A stretch of 64,000 bases of DNA from Chimonanthus salicifolius (GCA_013350335.1 CM023534.1:5609542-5673541); one strand, 5' to 3'. Positions 1 through 13,354 are shown, numbered from the stretch's first letter. A program made the numbers and translations. The notes: generated by a model from the letters alone, not told the origin.

Positions 1-895
1 AATTTTAAGAATTTGTTGTTTGAGTGGGGCAGCTTTCAACTAATTATTCAAAAAATTATTGGTATATTCACGTATATAATATTTCAAACAGCAAACAACT
101 TTTCCAAAAACAGAAGTGTGATAACAGATGTAGTAAATTGAGTAAATTGTTAAAAAAAATTGTCACGACTCTCAAATGAAACCACTCTACTAATTGAAAA
201 GGCCAGCATACTTTAAATTTGTTTTGGTTCTTAAAACACAAGGGTTTAGTCATTACCATTAGGAGATAATGATTTTATATGGCAAGAATAGGTTGAGGCG
301 TGGGTTTGCCTCTCTACCGTTCCTGATTCTCGGAGTTGTAAAACTGAAAACCAATCTTAAAAATCAGCCGATCTGGGATTGAGAATCACATGGAAACATA
401 AATTTAACACCACGTGATTATGCACAATAGAATGATCACATGCTCAAATTTTAGTATTACAAAGATTAGTAAAAAACTTTATTTTTTTTTTAATGGTTCA
501 TGTATTAATAATAGATAAAAAGGCACGGAAGTGTCAAGTAACCTTACATAAAAAAGAGAAAATTACAACACAATCAGGAGGCTTGCTGATTGTCATAAGG
601 GAAAGTGCGAAATGTGGTACCCAAGAATGCCGATTCGGCAAGCCCTCTGGTTAATATGCTTGAAATTCCTCTTTTAATAGTTTATTAATAAACTTAGGCC
701 ATGCATTTAGACACCTAAATTTTTTTTTTTTTCTGAACACCAGTTTTTGAGATAAATCAACCTTTTACCCTCCCGCATTTTATCATTCAAACAATTCTTC
801 AGTTGATTTTTTAGTTCCTTCAGACGATTCGACTGCACAGTCGAATCATTCGAAAGATCATAAGATCCTTTGAACGAATGACCGTTAATGCTACA
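1..895. other. AT-rich intergenic DNA, no gene seen
   Basis: No coding potential or recognisable element with ends was found. A segment near 800-890 holds repeated CGAAT/ATTCG words that recur around 6300-6450, so it is probably a fragment of a dispersed repeat. The region is otherwise featureless poly-A/T-rich sequence. Confidence 0.5.
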
Positions 896-1760
896 ATTAA
901 ATTCCTGTCTTTTAAAATTTTAAAATTATTTTTCAAATACTGTTTATTTTCAAAAAAATTGAAATTAAATATTCATACTAATTACGATAAACGTCTTTTG
1001 TCATTTCCAAATATTTAAAACACATAGTTTTACAAATAAAGATATTTCTCAGCTGCGTCGAAAATATATTTAAGAGTGTCAAAAGGTCTTAAATTCTTAA
1101 AGTATTTTTATCAGATTATCATAATTAGTCTGTATATTTAGTTGGAGAAATTTTAAAAATATAAAGTGTTTAAAAAATAATTTTTTAAATAATAAAATTT
1201 CCTTTAAAACTTTAAAGTTATTTTTTAAATACTGTGTATTTTTAAAATCTCTCAAATTAACTATCCGTATTAATTACGATAACTATAAACATACTTTGAG
1301 ACTTCAAAGTCTTTTAACACTCCCAAATATGTTTTTGGCACAAATACCCTTGTTTATAAAACACTGTGTTTTAAGGATTTAGGAGTGTCAAAAAACCTTA
1401 AATTCTTAAACTATTCTTATCGTGCTATCGTAATTAATTCGGATATTCAATTTGAGAAATTTTAAAAATACACCATACTTAAAAAATAATTTTTGAAATA
1501 ATAAAATCTCTTTTAAATCTTTAAATTTATTTTAAGACTTCAAAATTTTTTTACATTTCCAAATGTGTTTTCAATATATACCCTTATTTATAAAATACTG
1601 TGTTTTAAACATTTGAGAGTGAAACGACCTTAAATTCTTAAAGTATTTTTATCAGTTTATCATAATTAGTCTGAAAATTCAATTTAAAAATTTTTAAAAA
1701 TAGACAATAATTAAAAAATAATTTTAAAATTTTAAAAGAAATTTTACTGTTTTACATTTT
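896..1760. repeat. AT-rich tandem repeat, about three diverged units of 230-310 bp
   Basis: The block around CTTAAATTCTTAAAGTATTT recurs at about 1087, 1390 and 1629. Each copy is preceded by GAGTGT or a variant of it (1074, 1383, 1615). The intervening sequence (AATACTGTGTTTT, CCCTTATTTATAAAA, TAATTACGATAA) also recurs in the same order. The spacing is about 309 and 232 bases, and the shorter unit has an internal deletion. No coding content is seen. It could be a decayed tandem array or the inside of an unrecognised transposon. Confidence 0.6.
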
Positions 1761-2246
1761 AAATGAATTTCACTGCATAGCCATCATTAATCAGATCGTC
1801 CAAATAAATCGAAAAATGGACGGAATAGGAAAAACATATGAGAGGACAAAATGGTACTTCAAAAATCTGAAAACCAATAACTAAAAATCCGGATATCTAA
1901 ATGAGCAGCCTAAACTTACTTTCGTGTTTGTCAGGTTTTTTTCCGAAACATATCAGGCGCTCCTCTGCTACCGTTCTTATCGCTTTTCGTTTTGTTCATT
2001 TCGTACTATCAGACGATTCTCTCGATGCAGTGTATTGACTTCCCGTCTCGCTATACTCCGGTTGATTTCCAGTCTCGCTCGAGAGTTCTTGAGAGTCACT
2101 CATTGCTGTGGAGAAAGAAAAGGAATTTTATTAAATACATCAGCTATGCAGCAAAATGACTTCAAAATAAACACTTAGCACTTAGAGTTGACCGTCAATG
2201 AGAACAAGCTGAGAAACTCAGCAACATGTAGAAGAAGAACAACTGA

Positions 2247-2760
2247 AATATTAGCTTTAACTTTGAAGCGTGTTCCGAAGAAGATGGTGGTGGTGACTAC
2301 GAAATATTATCTGATGATGCTCTCACGTGGGTTCGGATAAGAGAGATCGCGGCAGCAAGCAAAGGGCCTCAGATCGGTGGCGAATCTGAGAAGAATGGCG
2401 AACCCTTTAGGTTTCTCGGGCCTACTGTGTGTAACAGTCAGCGGAGAAGACGAGGATGCAAGGCAGAAAAACGGGTTAGATCATGTCCAAATGGGACAGA
2501 TCATGTCGGGGTTGCAAGCGGCCAGCAAAGAAGCAACAACGGTTGTGGAGCAGGTGTGTTGGATGCTCTGTAGCTTCTTCGGCGTTTTTTTTTTTTTTTG
2601 GCAACTGAGAAGGGGGACTTCTAGAAGACCCAAACTTGAAGAAGCAGCACAGTTTTAGATGAAGAAAACAAACAGTGATGTGTATCTGTTTGCAGAGGAA
2701 GCAAAAGGGTCGGGAGAGAGATCGCCAGAGGGATCTGGCTGAAATAGTACAGTTCCACTG
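2247..2760 (+). other. Unrecognised open frames with a possible intron; gene remnant or chance ORF
   Basis: This stretch is more GC-rich than its surroundings. One frame is open from 2247 to a stop at 2571 (about 108 codons). A second frame is open from 2341 onward. In the second frame a plausible donor (CAG|GTGTGT, about 2552) and acceptor (TTTGCAG|AGGAAG, about 2695) would join to a short basic exon ending near 2784. I do not recognise either translation. There is no convincing start context, and the downstream end runs directly into an inverted-repeat element at 2810. It may be a fragment of a host gene captured or broken by transposons. Confidence 0.2.
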
Positions 2761-2809
2761 TCTAAGAAGGGGAAAGGGTATCTGAAAAGCAGAGGCAGCT
2801 TATGGCAAG

Positions 2810-3472
2810 TGGTATGGAATGGCTATATATGACTGACTATGTCACTGAATATAGTCAGTCATATAATTAAATAGTATTTTTTTTTATGACATGGCTGTCT
2901 ATAACTTTTAGCCAGCCTCGGCATACGGTACAGTGTTAATAGAATAGCTATTTTTTAATATTTTATTATTATTTTTTATGTACATTTTTTTAACAAATTT
3001 AAAAAATATATATATAAAGACATGACATATTTTTTCACAAGTAATTAAATAAATTAATAAAATATATATATTTTCTCATAAGTAATTAAATAAATTAAAA
3101 AACATACATATTCTCTCACAAGAAATTAAATATATTAAAAAGACATACATATTTATAATGTTGGAAATAAATAAATTAAAAAGACATTTACAGAATAATT
3201 TTAATTTTTTGTTTTTCATATATTTTGTTTACAAATGTAAAGGAAAAAAAATCAAAACGTAAAGAGTTATTTTTTATTTTTCTATAAAAAATAAAATAAT
3301 AAAGTAAAGAAAAAAATAATTATTTGCCTTAATATATAAATTATATCTAAAAATAAAATAAAAAATCCAAAATAATCAAATAAATAAATAAAAAGAGAGA
3401 CATAGTTACTATCTGTAGCTATCCATTTAGCCATAAATAATATGGGCCCTACATTTAGCCATTACCACACCA
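2810..3472. mobile_element. Putative terminal-inverted-repeat element, about 660 bp
   Basis: The left end reads TGGTATGGAATGGCTA. The right end, read on the minus strand, is TGGTGTGGTAATGGCTA, an imperfect inverted pair of about 17 bases. The interior is extremely AT-rich, with several GTAATTAAATAAATTAA-type sub-repeats at 3039-3190. No clear target-site duplication is visible, so the superfamily is undetermined. It is non-coding. Confidence 0.5.
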
Positions 3473-3872
3473 TACATGCACGATGATCATATCGTCAGCT
3501 ACCTGACCATATATCTACTACACCACTTGCTCTTAAGGAAGCAGAGAAACGACTGTTGTTGCCAGCAAAAGCAATGGATGAACAGTAAGAACGCAGTGGT
3601 GGGTCGCCGGAGAGAGATTCGAATAAATAAATAACATGGGAAGAGAGAGAGAGACGGTGGATGTACGAATGGCAGGCATTTGAGTTAGCAATCTTTTGAG
3701 CTGTCCCACAATATCGTGAATTAAAAGTAGACGGTTGCAAACAGCTAAAAGTATCTATATTAAAATATCTAATGTCTCACTTAAAAAAGATTCTCCTGTC
3801 GTTACTTTTAATTGTAAAATACTTTGATTTTTAGCAAGATTGTGTCTAATGACCTATCAAATATATTAAATA

Positions 3873-4062
3873 CTCTCTCTGTCTCAAATTAATTATCTTA
3901 TATGAATTTTGAAATTATCTTAAAATAGTTGTCTCATTTGTATTTGTATAGTATAAAATATATTGAAAATGGATGAGATTACATGAGTGCTAAGCTTATA
4001 TAGAGAGTTCCTTAAAAAATATAAATATTTCAAATGAGACTATTAAAATGGGACGGAAGGAG
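3873..4062. mobile_element. Stowaway-like (Tc1/mariner) miniature element, 190 bp
   Basis: It begins CTCTCTCTGTCTCAAATTA and ends ATGGGACGGAAGGAG. The ends are inverted repeats of the CTCCCTCYGTCYC type known for plant Stowaway elements. TA dinucleotides flank it at 3871-3872 and 4063-4064, the expected target duplication. It is non-coding. Confidence 0.8.
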
Positions 4063-4069
4063 TATAAAA

Positions 4070-6535
4070 ATAATTTTCATTAATTGACTAATGTAACTAA
4101 TTCAAATATTTACAATATAATCTTTTAAATATAAAAATAATTTTCATTAATTGACAAACGTAACTAATTCAAATATTTACCAATATAATCTTTTAAATAT
4201 AAAAATTACTTTAAAATTTTACTTTATTCTTCTATAATAACATTACAAAAATAAATTATTAAATATAAATTCAAATTTTAAATTGTTTTCTAAATTACAA
4301 ATTCGGTCACCACTAATTCACCAATGAGGAGGACCACAAAGACCTGAGAATACATTAGCATGAGAGTTAAAAAGTGCTGGGGTTAAAAGCCCATCAAGTT
4401 TGAGAAATTATACTTAAAAAGATGATCTGATGAAAATTTATATAAATGATTAAAGTATTAAACTATCATATATTAAACTCTTTAACATACAAAATTACTG
4501 AACTATTATAATTCCTGATTATTTAATAAAAATAAATTAAAAAATAAATATTTTAATGTCATAATTAATTCAATAATGAAGATGTATTAAAAGAACAAAA
4601 ATTTATTAAATTTTAAATTTAAATCAACGAATAGTATTGTTAAAGATTTCAATTAATTACTGAGTGATCTCACAGAGGGTTCATGCACGTGAGATTTTTC
4701 TAATTTGTCTATAAATAAAATCAATGGTTTTGATTTACATTTATACAGCACCACATTTTGTAACGGATAATGGAGCCCACCAAATCTGAAAAAGATTGAT
4801 TGAAGAAAGGAGTCAGTCTTCCAATGGCAATACTTGCTTTCATCATATCTAGGACTCAAGAGTATTTTTTTTTTTTTTAAAATAATGACATATATTCTTT
4901 TTCTTATTATAATTCATATTATTTAAAGTAATATTCATTTAATTTATTTAATATAAAATATTATATATCCAACATTAAAGAAACTATTGTTTGTGACGTC
5001 AGTTGGGGATACAACAGTTTTTTGGGTATTAATGAGATGATAAATGTTGGGATTTGATTCGAGCGACCTCAATCGAAATCTGACGGTGGAGATATCTCCA
5101 GCTTACCTCCTACACCTCAATAGAGGAGAACAGTAGACAGTACTTAGTCTTACTACCTGCTGCGTTTGACTGCATTGAGTGGTCGTCAAGAAATCTTCTT
5201 TACCCGTAGTACTTACAACACTTACTGTAGTCAAGAAATCTTCTTTATTTAAAAAGTTTTGTTATATGAGAATACTTATATTATAAAATTAAAAAGACTT
5301 CAAATTTTACCTTTTATCAATTTTTTCAATTACCTTTTAAATAAAAATATTTTGAAATATATGAACAATAGTAAAAATATCTAATATTATAAAATAGTTT
5401 TTCACGTAATGCAAAAATAGGCAAATATCCACTTTGAAATATGGATAGAAAGAAAATATTACAGCGAAATTTTATGACGAAAAATATAATGTTTTCATTA
5501 GTTCGTACTTGGTATGGTAGTATCATTTTGAAATTCTTTTAGAATATTACATTTTTACAGTCAATTTGATTGACTTTCAATAAATATAATATTACAGTCA
5601 AGTAAATATCACATATAAAATATTTAATTCAAATCTTTTTGATTTGTTATATTTTAAATGAAGAAAATGTTAAAATGGTTTATTCAATATTTAATTTTTT
5701 AAATAAAATAAATCTCTCTCAAACCAGATTTACTCAATTAATTACTGTAGTCTACGGTTTGTAAAGGGTTTGCATATTCATGATAATATTTCAATTTTAT
5801 AAATTTCTTTAGTATAAGTTATTTAGGACATCAGATTGTCAGTAAGTCATTTATGACATAGAAAGTTGTTAAGTTTGAATTTTGAAAGCGCTCTCATCTC
5901 TTAAAAAAATATTTAAATTTCTTTAATTACATCTAATACAACAAAATGTATTTAGGTTACTTTTATATGATTTATATTTTATATTTAATATTTTAGCACT
6001 AGACTCTATATCAAATTTGTGAAAAATACTATTTTATATTATGGACTATACTACCTATTATTGTATTGAAAATTGAAATAAATAAGTGAGATATTGAGGA
6101 AAAAATTCATAACTATTGATCTATAAATAACTATTAGAAATAAAAAGAAATAAAGTAAGTATAAAAAGAAAGATAATCGTATCTCCAGTTATGAGAATAT
6201 CTTTGACTGTAGACAGAGAATTATGGAGGGAGAGAGGGAGGAGAGGGAGTATCTTTAACCGTAGACAGAATAAATGGAGTGAGAGGAGACTCAATAAATG
6301 TTTCGTATGAATCAAGAGTATACATGTATTCATTCGAATGACTGTTGAAAATAAATTGAGCATTCATTCGAATGAGTTAAAATTGTAGGAATATACATCT
6401 ATTCATTCGAACGAATGCCGAAATGAACTGGACATTCGTTTTAACGAATGAAAATGTGGGGTATCGTGGTAATTAGTCATCCGAATTCAGAATCGGGTGT
6501 GTAGAGGTAATTTTTTCAGGTGTTTATAAGTCGCG
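4070..6535. other. AT-rich intergenic DNA, no gene seen
   Basis: No supported gene. A direct repeat containing AATAATTTTCATTAATTGAC and TATAATCTTTTAAATATAAA occurs at 4070-4135 and 4137-4202, a local duplication with a period near 67 bases. The purine-rich stretch at 6220-6290 and the ATTCGAATGA words at 6300-6450 are further repeat debris. Confidence 0.5.
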
Positions 6536-6540
6536 CCTAT

Positions 6541-6968
6541 TTTTTTTTATGATATAGGTGTTCAGACATCTCATTATTAGTAGACTTTATTCAACTAATT
6601 TTTTTGAGCATGGGCACACCTCTCTACTAACACATATCAAGTTGAAGGGATGAAGAGTGATCCCAGGGGTTGAAATATCGGCCGATACATATCGTATCGG
6701 CCAATATATATCAGTTTTGAAGAGCACTATATCGGCCGATATCATATCGTATCGGCCGATATTCACAATATCGGTCGATATATCGGCAGATATCGGCCTT
6801 TAAAAAAAAAAAAAAGAGGAGAGAGAAAAATATCGGCAGATAACGACATATCGGTCGATATATCGTATCGGCCGATAACGATATTTTAACCCCTGAGTGA
6901 TCCCATAGAGAGTGACCTAGAAAAATTTGAGCAGTGAAGAGAACTTCTTGACCATCAAGAGTATAAAA
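6541..6968 (-). mobile_element. tRNA-related SINE-like element (family 2), split by a hAT miniature element
   Basis: Read on the minus strand, the flanks of the 6664-6895 insertion join into a short element. It has a 5' part (TCTTGATGGTCAAGAAGTTC), a middle AGTAGAGAGGTGTGCCCATG, and an A-rich 3' end after CTGAACACCT. The same order is seen at 13355-13530 on the plus strand and at 28680-28880, 33655-33800 and 52225-53775 on the minus strand. It is non-coding and degenerate. Confidence 0.6.
6664..6895. mobile_element. hAT-type miniature element rich in ATCGGCCGAT palindromes, 232 bp
   Basis: The ends are CAGGGGTTGAAATATCG and, on the minus strand, CAGGGGTTAAAATATCG. A perfect 8-bp duplication AGTGATCC flanks it at 6656-6663 and 6896-6903, which is diagnostic of the hAT superfamily. 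The interior is almost entirely overlapping ATATCGGCCGATAT-like palindromes plus a GAGGAGAGAGAAA tract. It has no coding capacity and must be moved by a transposase encoded elsewhere. Confidence 0.88.
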
Positions 6969-7434
6969 CATTTTTTATATAAGTGATTAATAGCAGTGAC
7001 AATACATTGTGCCTTCTTAAGGCAAGCCATATAGACACCTGGGCTTTCTTTCTCCACACACCCGACTTTCAAAAAATCGTGTGAATTTACCATTTTGCCC
7101 TTCATTTTTAAAGGAAAAAACAACTATATGCATCATTCAAACGAACATTTCAAGTGAGGCCATTTCTCGACTGATTTTTACAAACAATGTATCAAAATTC
7201 ATTTACTCTTAATTTTATGAACTCCAGGGACTGATTTTAAGTGAAAAGGGTATAGTTTTGGACTTAAAAAATTGTACCCAAATAATTAAGGAAAAATGAC
7301 CTTCCTTCTTAACTCTTTAGCTACGATATTTGAAGCCCAAAACTATAACATTTTCTCCAAGCACCCTTTTTCAAATTTCAGGTGAAATGACTATTTTGCT
7401 CTTCCACTTAATATTCAGTGGAAAAACCGACGAA

Positions 7435-7535
7435 GAAAGCATTTCTTCGGACAAGTATTGAGTATAAATCGAACTCCAGACTTCTCTTCATAAACAGAGC
7501 TTCTTGACCATTACACCAACCCCTATTTAGCTACA
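7435..7535 (-). repeat. Fragment of SINE-like family 2 (5' part)
   Basis: TCTTGACCATTACACCAACCCC together with ATAAATCGAACTCCAGACTT corresponds on the minus strand to the tRNA-related head of family 2 (compare 33765-33800 and 28835-28870). The body and 3' tail are not recognisable here. Confidence 0.45.
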
Positions 7536-8699
7536 TGATGTTTATTTTAAGCAGTAGCGATGTTGAATCATGAATGACGTTGTGATGAAAAAAATCTCAT
7601 TACCAAAATATAAATTGACAAGATACTTTCATTTTTATTTTTATAAGGAGACATTTTTTTCAAGCACATTATTTTATTTAAAATAATTATTTATATTCAA
7701 ATTCAATCAAAGTGTTTTTGTCTTTAATCAAATTAAATAAACTAGTAACATATGTCCGTCCTTTAAAAAACGGTATGGGGGATTGTAAGGTGCTAATTCA
7801 AAGTAAGGCGGTACCCATAATCAATAAATGCAATAATTAATTAAAGCCCCAACTGCTCTGATCTCTAGAAAGAGAAAGGCTCCGTCGTTGACTGTTGAGA
7901 GGTTTTCAATCAGAAAAAATAGTCCATTATGACATAAGAGGCTTTCAATGAGAAAAGAGAGCCCATTATGACATGCTATATCTTTGATGGCCTTTACAGG
8001 AAAATTTGGATAATCAATCTTTTTGGTGGAAAGTAACTTTTCCTGAGCCCATCGCTCTCTTTGGGTGGGAAGTAACTTTCCCTTGGCCCATTGAATGATG
8101 ATCAGTATATTTGGGTGGGAAGTAACCTTCCCCTGCAAAGGGTTCTCTTATGTTTTTTACCACCGTATCAATCATCTCATATCTTTTAATTTAAGGTTGC
8201 GTGGGCTTTTGGATTTGTTCTTGAATATGATGTATCTGTCTTCAAGATGGCACCAAGGGCTGCTGTTTCTTCCATCTCAGTCATGCTATCCTTCGTAGGC
8301 TCTCCGTTTCATTTGTCTTCTCATTTCTGTTCCTAAGGACTAGAGTTAGAGAATAGGGCATAGGGATTTAACTCATCTGTCGGTCGTTTCATTGTACAGC
8401 TGAGGACTCATATGGTGCTCTCGTGAGGAGGGAAGCTTTGGTGCACCCATTCGACTAGCTGTTAACTCATCTTGAACTCACACTTTTACTATCAAACTCT
8501 TGATTTATGGCCTGATTAAAGTTTCCAAATCATCACTTATCTTTTGGTACGAGATTAGTTTGAGAGGTTGTCCTTCAGTTCAGTAGTGATAGTGAACACC
8601 TCAAATCATGTCATAGTGTCTTAATTGAAGGTGTTTTGGCGTTTACAGAAGTAGATGATTCTCAAACACACATGAGAAATTATTAAAGGGGTTTACTTG

Positions 8700-8905
8700 C
8701 ATTGCCTATTTTCATCTTATTAGACTACTTTATTGGATCAGTAAATTCTTTTACTGTAATATAAATTGGATTCACTGACTAATTCATCGAATCCCTATCT
8801 GATCATTGATTTTTTTTTTTAAATGTTTTCAGTTCAACAGTGAGAAGGGTAAAATAGATAATATCTTAAATTTTGTGCCGTTAGACAAAATATCTGTAGG
8901 AAGAT
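8700..8905. repeat. Dispersed repeat related to 62845-63209
   Basis: The words ATTCACTGACTAATTCATCG and AGAAGGGTAAAATAGATAA followed by ATATCTTAAAT...GTG match the second copy near the right end of the window in the same order. It is probably a truncated copy of an inverted-repeat element. It is non-coding. Confidence 0.45.
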
Positions 8906-9074
8906 TGCTATATTTGAATATTGATGATAATGTAAAAATATTTTTTTATGAGATATCTAACCTTTCAAGGCACTCCACTGACTTTTAGAACATGTACAAT
9001 TTTTTATATCTATTGAATAACTCAAAAATGAATGATCTTTTGGTGTAGAATGAGAATCAAAACTCTCTTTTTTT

Positions 9075-10395
9075 TAAACAGGTTTTTGGTTATCACTCCA
9101 ACCCATTTAAATTCATGAATACATTTAAAAAAAAATTAAAATATTAATTAATTGGATATTTGTGATCCCATCAACCCAAGTTATAATCCACGCCTGAAAG
9201 AATTTAGTCATCTCCTGAAAAGTCAAGAATGGATAACTTATTCTCTGCGTTGGGGCTTCTATATTTAGTCATTTTAAAGAAAATAAATAATTTCCTTATA
9301 ATGTAATCTAAAGACAAACACATAACATTCTAAATTTTTGAAGATAATTTTTTAAAGACTATTCAATTGAATCAACAGATTTAGTCGAGTTTGATTTAAT
9401 TAGAGTAATAATTGACTCATTCAATAAAATGTTATAGTACTGATGATTAATTTATATTAAATTCAAATGTAATACCAAATCCAATTTAAATCGAGTTAAA
9501 ATGTAGACCAAAACATAACGGTCATTTGCACATGACTGTTTCGTAAATCTCAACACATAACTAATTATTTGCGTGACACAGCAAGTGATGAGGTGGGATG
9601 GGGATAACATTTTCATTAATTTAATTAGGGCTATTAAAGTCATAAATGACTTAATTTTAGAATTGGTAGATATAATTAGGGAGTTTAGGTAGAATTCCCT
9701 TGAATAAATAAGAATGGAAGGTTGATTTTGCAGGGTCCATCCGGCCATACCATATTACTTCCTCTGTCTCCAAATATTTGTTCTATTTTGAAATTTTTTA
9801 TTTCTTAAGGATTGTTTTCGTGAGGAGCGCGCCAAAAATCTATTAATAAATTCTCTGAGTCAATACGAACTTGACATGAATGATTTTAAGGTATTAAGAT
9901 TACGAATAATACTCAATGAACTTAATTTAGTACTTAGTGAGCCTTTTCTAACTATGTAGCAATGCATGATTTCAGACGATAAGAGTCGGAGGTAAAAATT
10001 ATTACAAAATGCTGCATGTGGGTAAGTCAAAGCTTATAAAAGTTGGTCGTCTTTCCGTCACATTAGAAGGTGATTTGGAACTCATCGAAAAACTTAAAAC
10101 TTTGATTTAATGTGAAAATAAAATAATATGACAAGTAATTTGGGACAATTCCACAATACATATAAACTAGTATTTTGGGATAGAGGGAGTAGTATTTAGT
10201 ATCACATCCATTGTGTGGATTGTGGATATAAGTTTAGGTAGATGAATTAACTTTAAAAAAATAGAATTAATACTTTAAGTTAAATGGTTTAGAGGAATAA
10301 AATTAAACTGCAATCTCTTAATGATATTGAAATTCACACATCTAAATCACATTGCTATTTTGTTTGTAGTTAATAAGAGTATAACACTAGTGAAG
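9075..10395. repeat. Diverged duplication, copy A (partner 28830-29645)
   Basis: Long collinear blocks are shared with copy B. They include GGAAAGAATTTAGTCATCTCC-type sequence, TTTCCTTATAATGTAATCTA, CATTTGCACATG, GATGGGGATAA, TTAGGGAGTTTAGGT and ATTCCCTTGAATAAATAAGA. Copy A holds extra DNA at about 9735-10225, including a Stowaway-like element. Copy B holds a small insertion near 29255-29300. Neither copy has an ORF. This may be an old transposable element or a local segmental duplication. Confidence 0.7.
9758..10189. mobile_element. Stowaway-like miniature element, 432 bp
   Basis: The left end is CTTCCTCTGTCTCCAAATA and the right end is TTTTGGGATAGAGGGAG, an inverted pair of the Stowaway type. 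TA flanks it at 9756-9757 and 10190-10191. It sits inside copy A of the duplication and is absent from copy B, so it was inserted after the copies separated. It is unusually long for this family. Confidence 0.72.
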
Positions 10396-10399
10396 ATCG

Positions 10400-12700
10400 A
10401 TTTCATCCCTTTTATTTTTTTCTTGTTATTTTACTTTTTTCTATAAGGAACTTTGTGAATGGAGTTTCAACTGAAATTTCAGTTGAAATTTGATAGTTTA
10501 CCTTTTTTTTCCTTTTACTTTTTGTTCCAACTCCACCAAACAAGAAAATATTTTTAATTTTCAGAGTTTTGAAATGTTGAAATTCTATAGCAGACCAAAA
10601 TTGGCTTAAATGGATGAAAGTTTCAGTTCATCTTAGCTTAAATTTTGGTTTAAAATTATTTGTAACTCAAGTTCTACTTGGTTCACACAGGAGCCATCGT
10701 CATCGACCATTTTGTTCAAATTTTGAGTCCCAACGCCCATATTTTATTTGGACCAGAACATTCTCGGATCTTTGGGAAGAGATGGATCTAGGCCCAAGTT
10801 GAGCCCAAAATACCAGATCTGTGACTTAAACACTGGCTAAACGTGCCTACCTTATGGGCTAATGCAAGCCTAGAGGAGGCTGGGCTTTGAACTTCAGATA
10901 TGCCCACTTTAATTGGTATTTTTGGTGTCCTATTTTAGATTGGTTCTGCGAGGCCTGGACCTGCCTGGCCAAACCAGATATAGGCCTGATCTTCGTCTCC
11001 CCAACTTTACACTTTTTGCTTGAGTAAACCGGATCCCTAATTGAATTGGGCTAGCTTGGTCTGAGGTCGTAGCTATTCCTGCCCAAAGATAACATAAAAC
11101 ATACACTGTGACACATAATCATAATCCTAGTGGTTCATTTCAAGGAATAACCTCGACCATAAGTCTAACGAGGATAGAAATAAGCTAACTCTAAGGACTT
11201 ATATCAATTTTGTTAGGTTCTGTGGAGTCTGATTATCGATATGATTTGTACTGCCTGCAGGTCAATTTTATTGAAGGGTAAATTTGTAATTTTTGCATTA
11301 CACATTTTGTAGCACCCTAATTAGGACAGTAAATAATGTCTATTTTTCGTGAGAGAGAGTAAAGTGAATCTGTAACAACGGTAAGAGTTATCTCTCCTTC
11401 AATTTCTTGCCTTCGAGCATAGTGGATTGGTGTTGAATTTGTGGATGCATGGAAAGGCAACCACGTAAATATCTGTGTTGTAATTTGATACTCTGTTGAT
11501 TTTCCTGTGTGTTAAGAAAGCCATTTCCTCTCAACAAATTTAACTGATAAAAGATTTTTTTTTTATATGGACTGGACCTGAACGAGTCTGACCCAAGCCC
11601 ATAATAGCCTGAGTGGAGTCCTGCTTTGGCGGTTGGACACACTTTCAATCAGGCTTTGCTTGGCTGAGTTCCACTTGGGTCCAAGACCGGACTCAGTTTC
11701 AGAAATGTAGGAATTGGCCTTGGTTTAGTAAAATACCTGACCCAGACTGCCTGACTTGCCGTTCAAGCTGTTGATGGATCACATCTTCTACTCCTCAAGC
11801 TCAACTAAGTAATGGCACAGCCGCAGACCTGAAATTTATTCAAATTCATCAAACATTTATACCCATAGCACCCATGTGGGTCAGATTTCTGCTGGATATA
11901 AAAACATTAATATTATATATATATATATATGATTAAGTTACACTGATTCCGGTTAAGAGACTCATGAAGGCATTGAAGATGTCAACATTGAAGATGACAT
12001 ACGACTTTGAGTGCCTTCTCAGCTCCTCATTTCTCTATTTTTCTGAGTTAGCTGTTCCACCCGGAAAACTAGAAATTAGGTCATGGTTTATAAGAAAAAT
12101 AGTGATATATTTTGATAAATAATAAATAAAAACTTTTGAATACTTCTTACACTGTCTTATTTTTAACAATATATATATATATATATTTTTTTTTTCTGGT
12201 AACACCTTAGAAATACCAAAAATTGAAAACTCTAAACCATCATAGAAATAGTTATTAATTCCAAGAATGAGATTTGTGAGAATGTTAATCTAATAATGTA
12301 AGAGAGTCAACTCGTATACCCTGAAGCAACAACCACAGGATACCCTTGCCTAAATGCCAATTCTTAAAGAAATTGTTTACCATGTTTAGGGCTGTATTTT
12401 ATATTCAAAAGCTATCTAGCTTAAGCAATGTGATTAAGACTACTAACAGAGAAACTTTGCACTAAATCATTTAATCCAATTCTACATGTGGAAAACACTT
12501 AAACCCTAAGCATTGCCCAACTCAGAGACCCATAGACCATGCCCTAATCCTTAGGGCTGAAACTACAATTAGACAAAGAACCAATCCGATTACAACATAG
12601 GAACTGTTCTAGGGTTTGAATTTTCAGCCTTAATTACTCATTCTCCTAAGTTGAAATTTAGCTACCTTTGGTTAAATTTAGCTAGTTTAGCATTTTTCTA
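10400..12700. other. Intergenic DNA, no gene seen
   Basis: No supported gene. The segment 10780-11060 and the segment 11570-11770 share GGGCC/GACCTG-rich words (for example TGGACCTG, GCCCAAG) typical of transposon ends, but boundaries cannot be fixed. Short (AT)n runs occur at 11913-11931 and 12165-12186. Confidence 0.45.
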
Positions 12701-12709
12701 TTGTTTATA

Positions 12710-12850
12710 TAGGTATAACTCAACTGGTTGTCTCCTGCCTCAGAAAACGGGAAGTTGGAGGTTCGAGCCCCCATGACTTAACTTTAGTATGCCTTAGGAA
12801 TAATGATTGTAAAATCATACTCGTATAAAGTGAATTTTTAAGAAAATACA
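12710..12850 (+). mobile_element. tRNA-derived SINE-like element (family 1)
   Basis: ATAACTCAACTGGTTGTCTC resembles a tRNA box A, and GGTTCGAGCCCCCATGACTT, 45 bases on, contains a box B. A non-tRNA body ends near GTGAATTTTTAAG. The acceptor arms do not pair, so it is not a functional tRNA. Relatives lie at 23098-23220, 32855-33010 and, on the minus strand, 15537-16075 and 40975-41150. Confidence 0.62.
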
Positions 12851-13354
12851 AATAGACATCTCTATATCTTTGACAGATATAATCATTTACAAAGTCGTAT
12901 CGATATAAAGTGAAATAAATATGAGAATCAATCTGATGGAACACATCAAAATTTTAGAAGCTTTGGAGAGATTATTTCAAAAGTGGATTTAAAGAAGATT
13001 CTAAAAATTGTGACATAACTTTTCCATCATTTCTTGCAGCCCAAGAGTAGCTTTAAGACTAAGAAAAGGTCCCTTGAGACACACAATTCCAAAGAATCTA
13101 TTAGTTGTGCCATGTACAGAGTTTCACATCTCTATCATGGGCCAACGTCTTTATGGAAAATTGGAAATATAAGATGATATATATCGCTTTGAACGTCCCA
13201 TCAATCCATCTTAGTCATTTCTTTTCATTTCATTTCAGCTTTAACAATTTCATCTCTTTGGCTCAGCCATTCCCATAAATGGGATATGGGGGAATCTACC
13301 GATCTTTTAATTTTCATATGTTCACATTTATTTATTCAAATTAGTTTAAGATTT

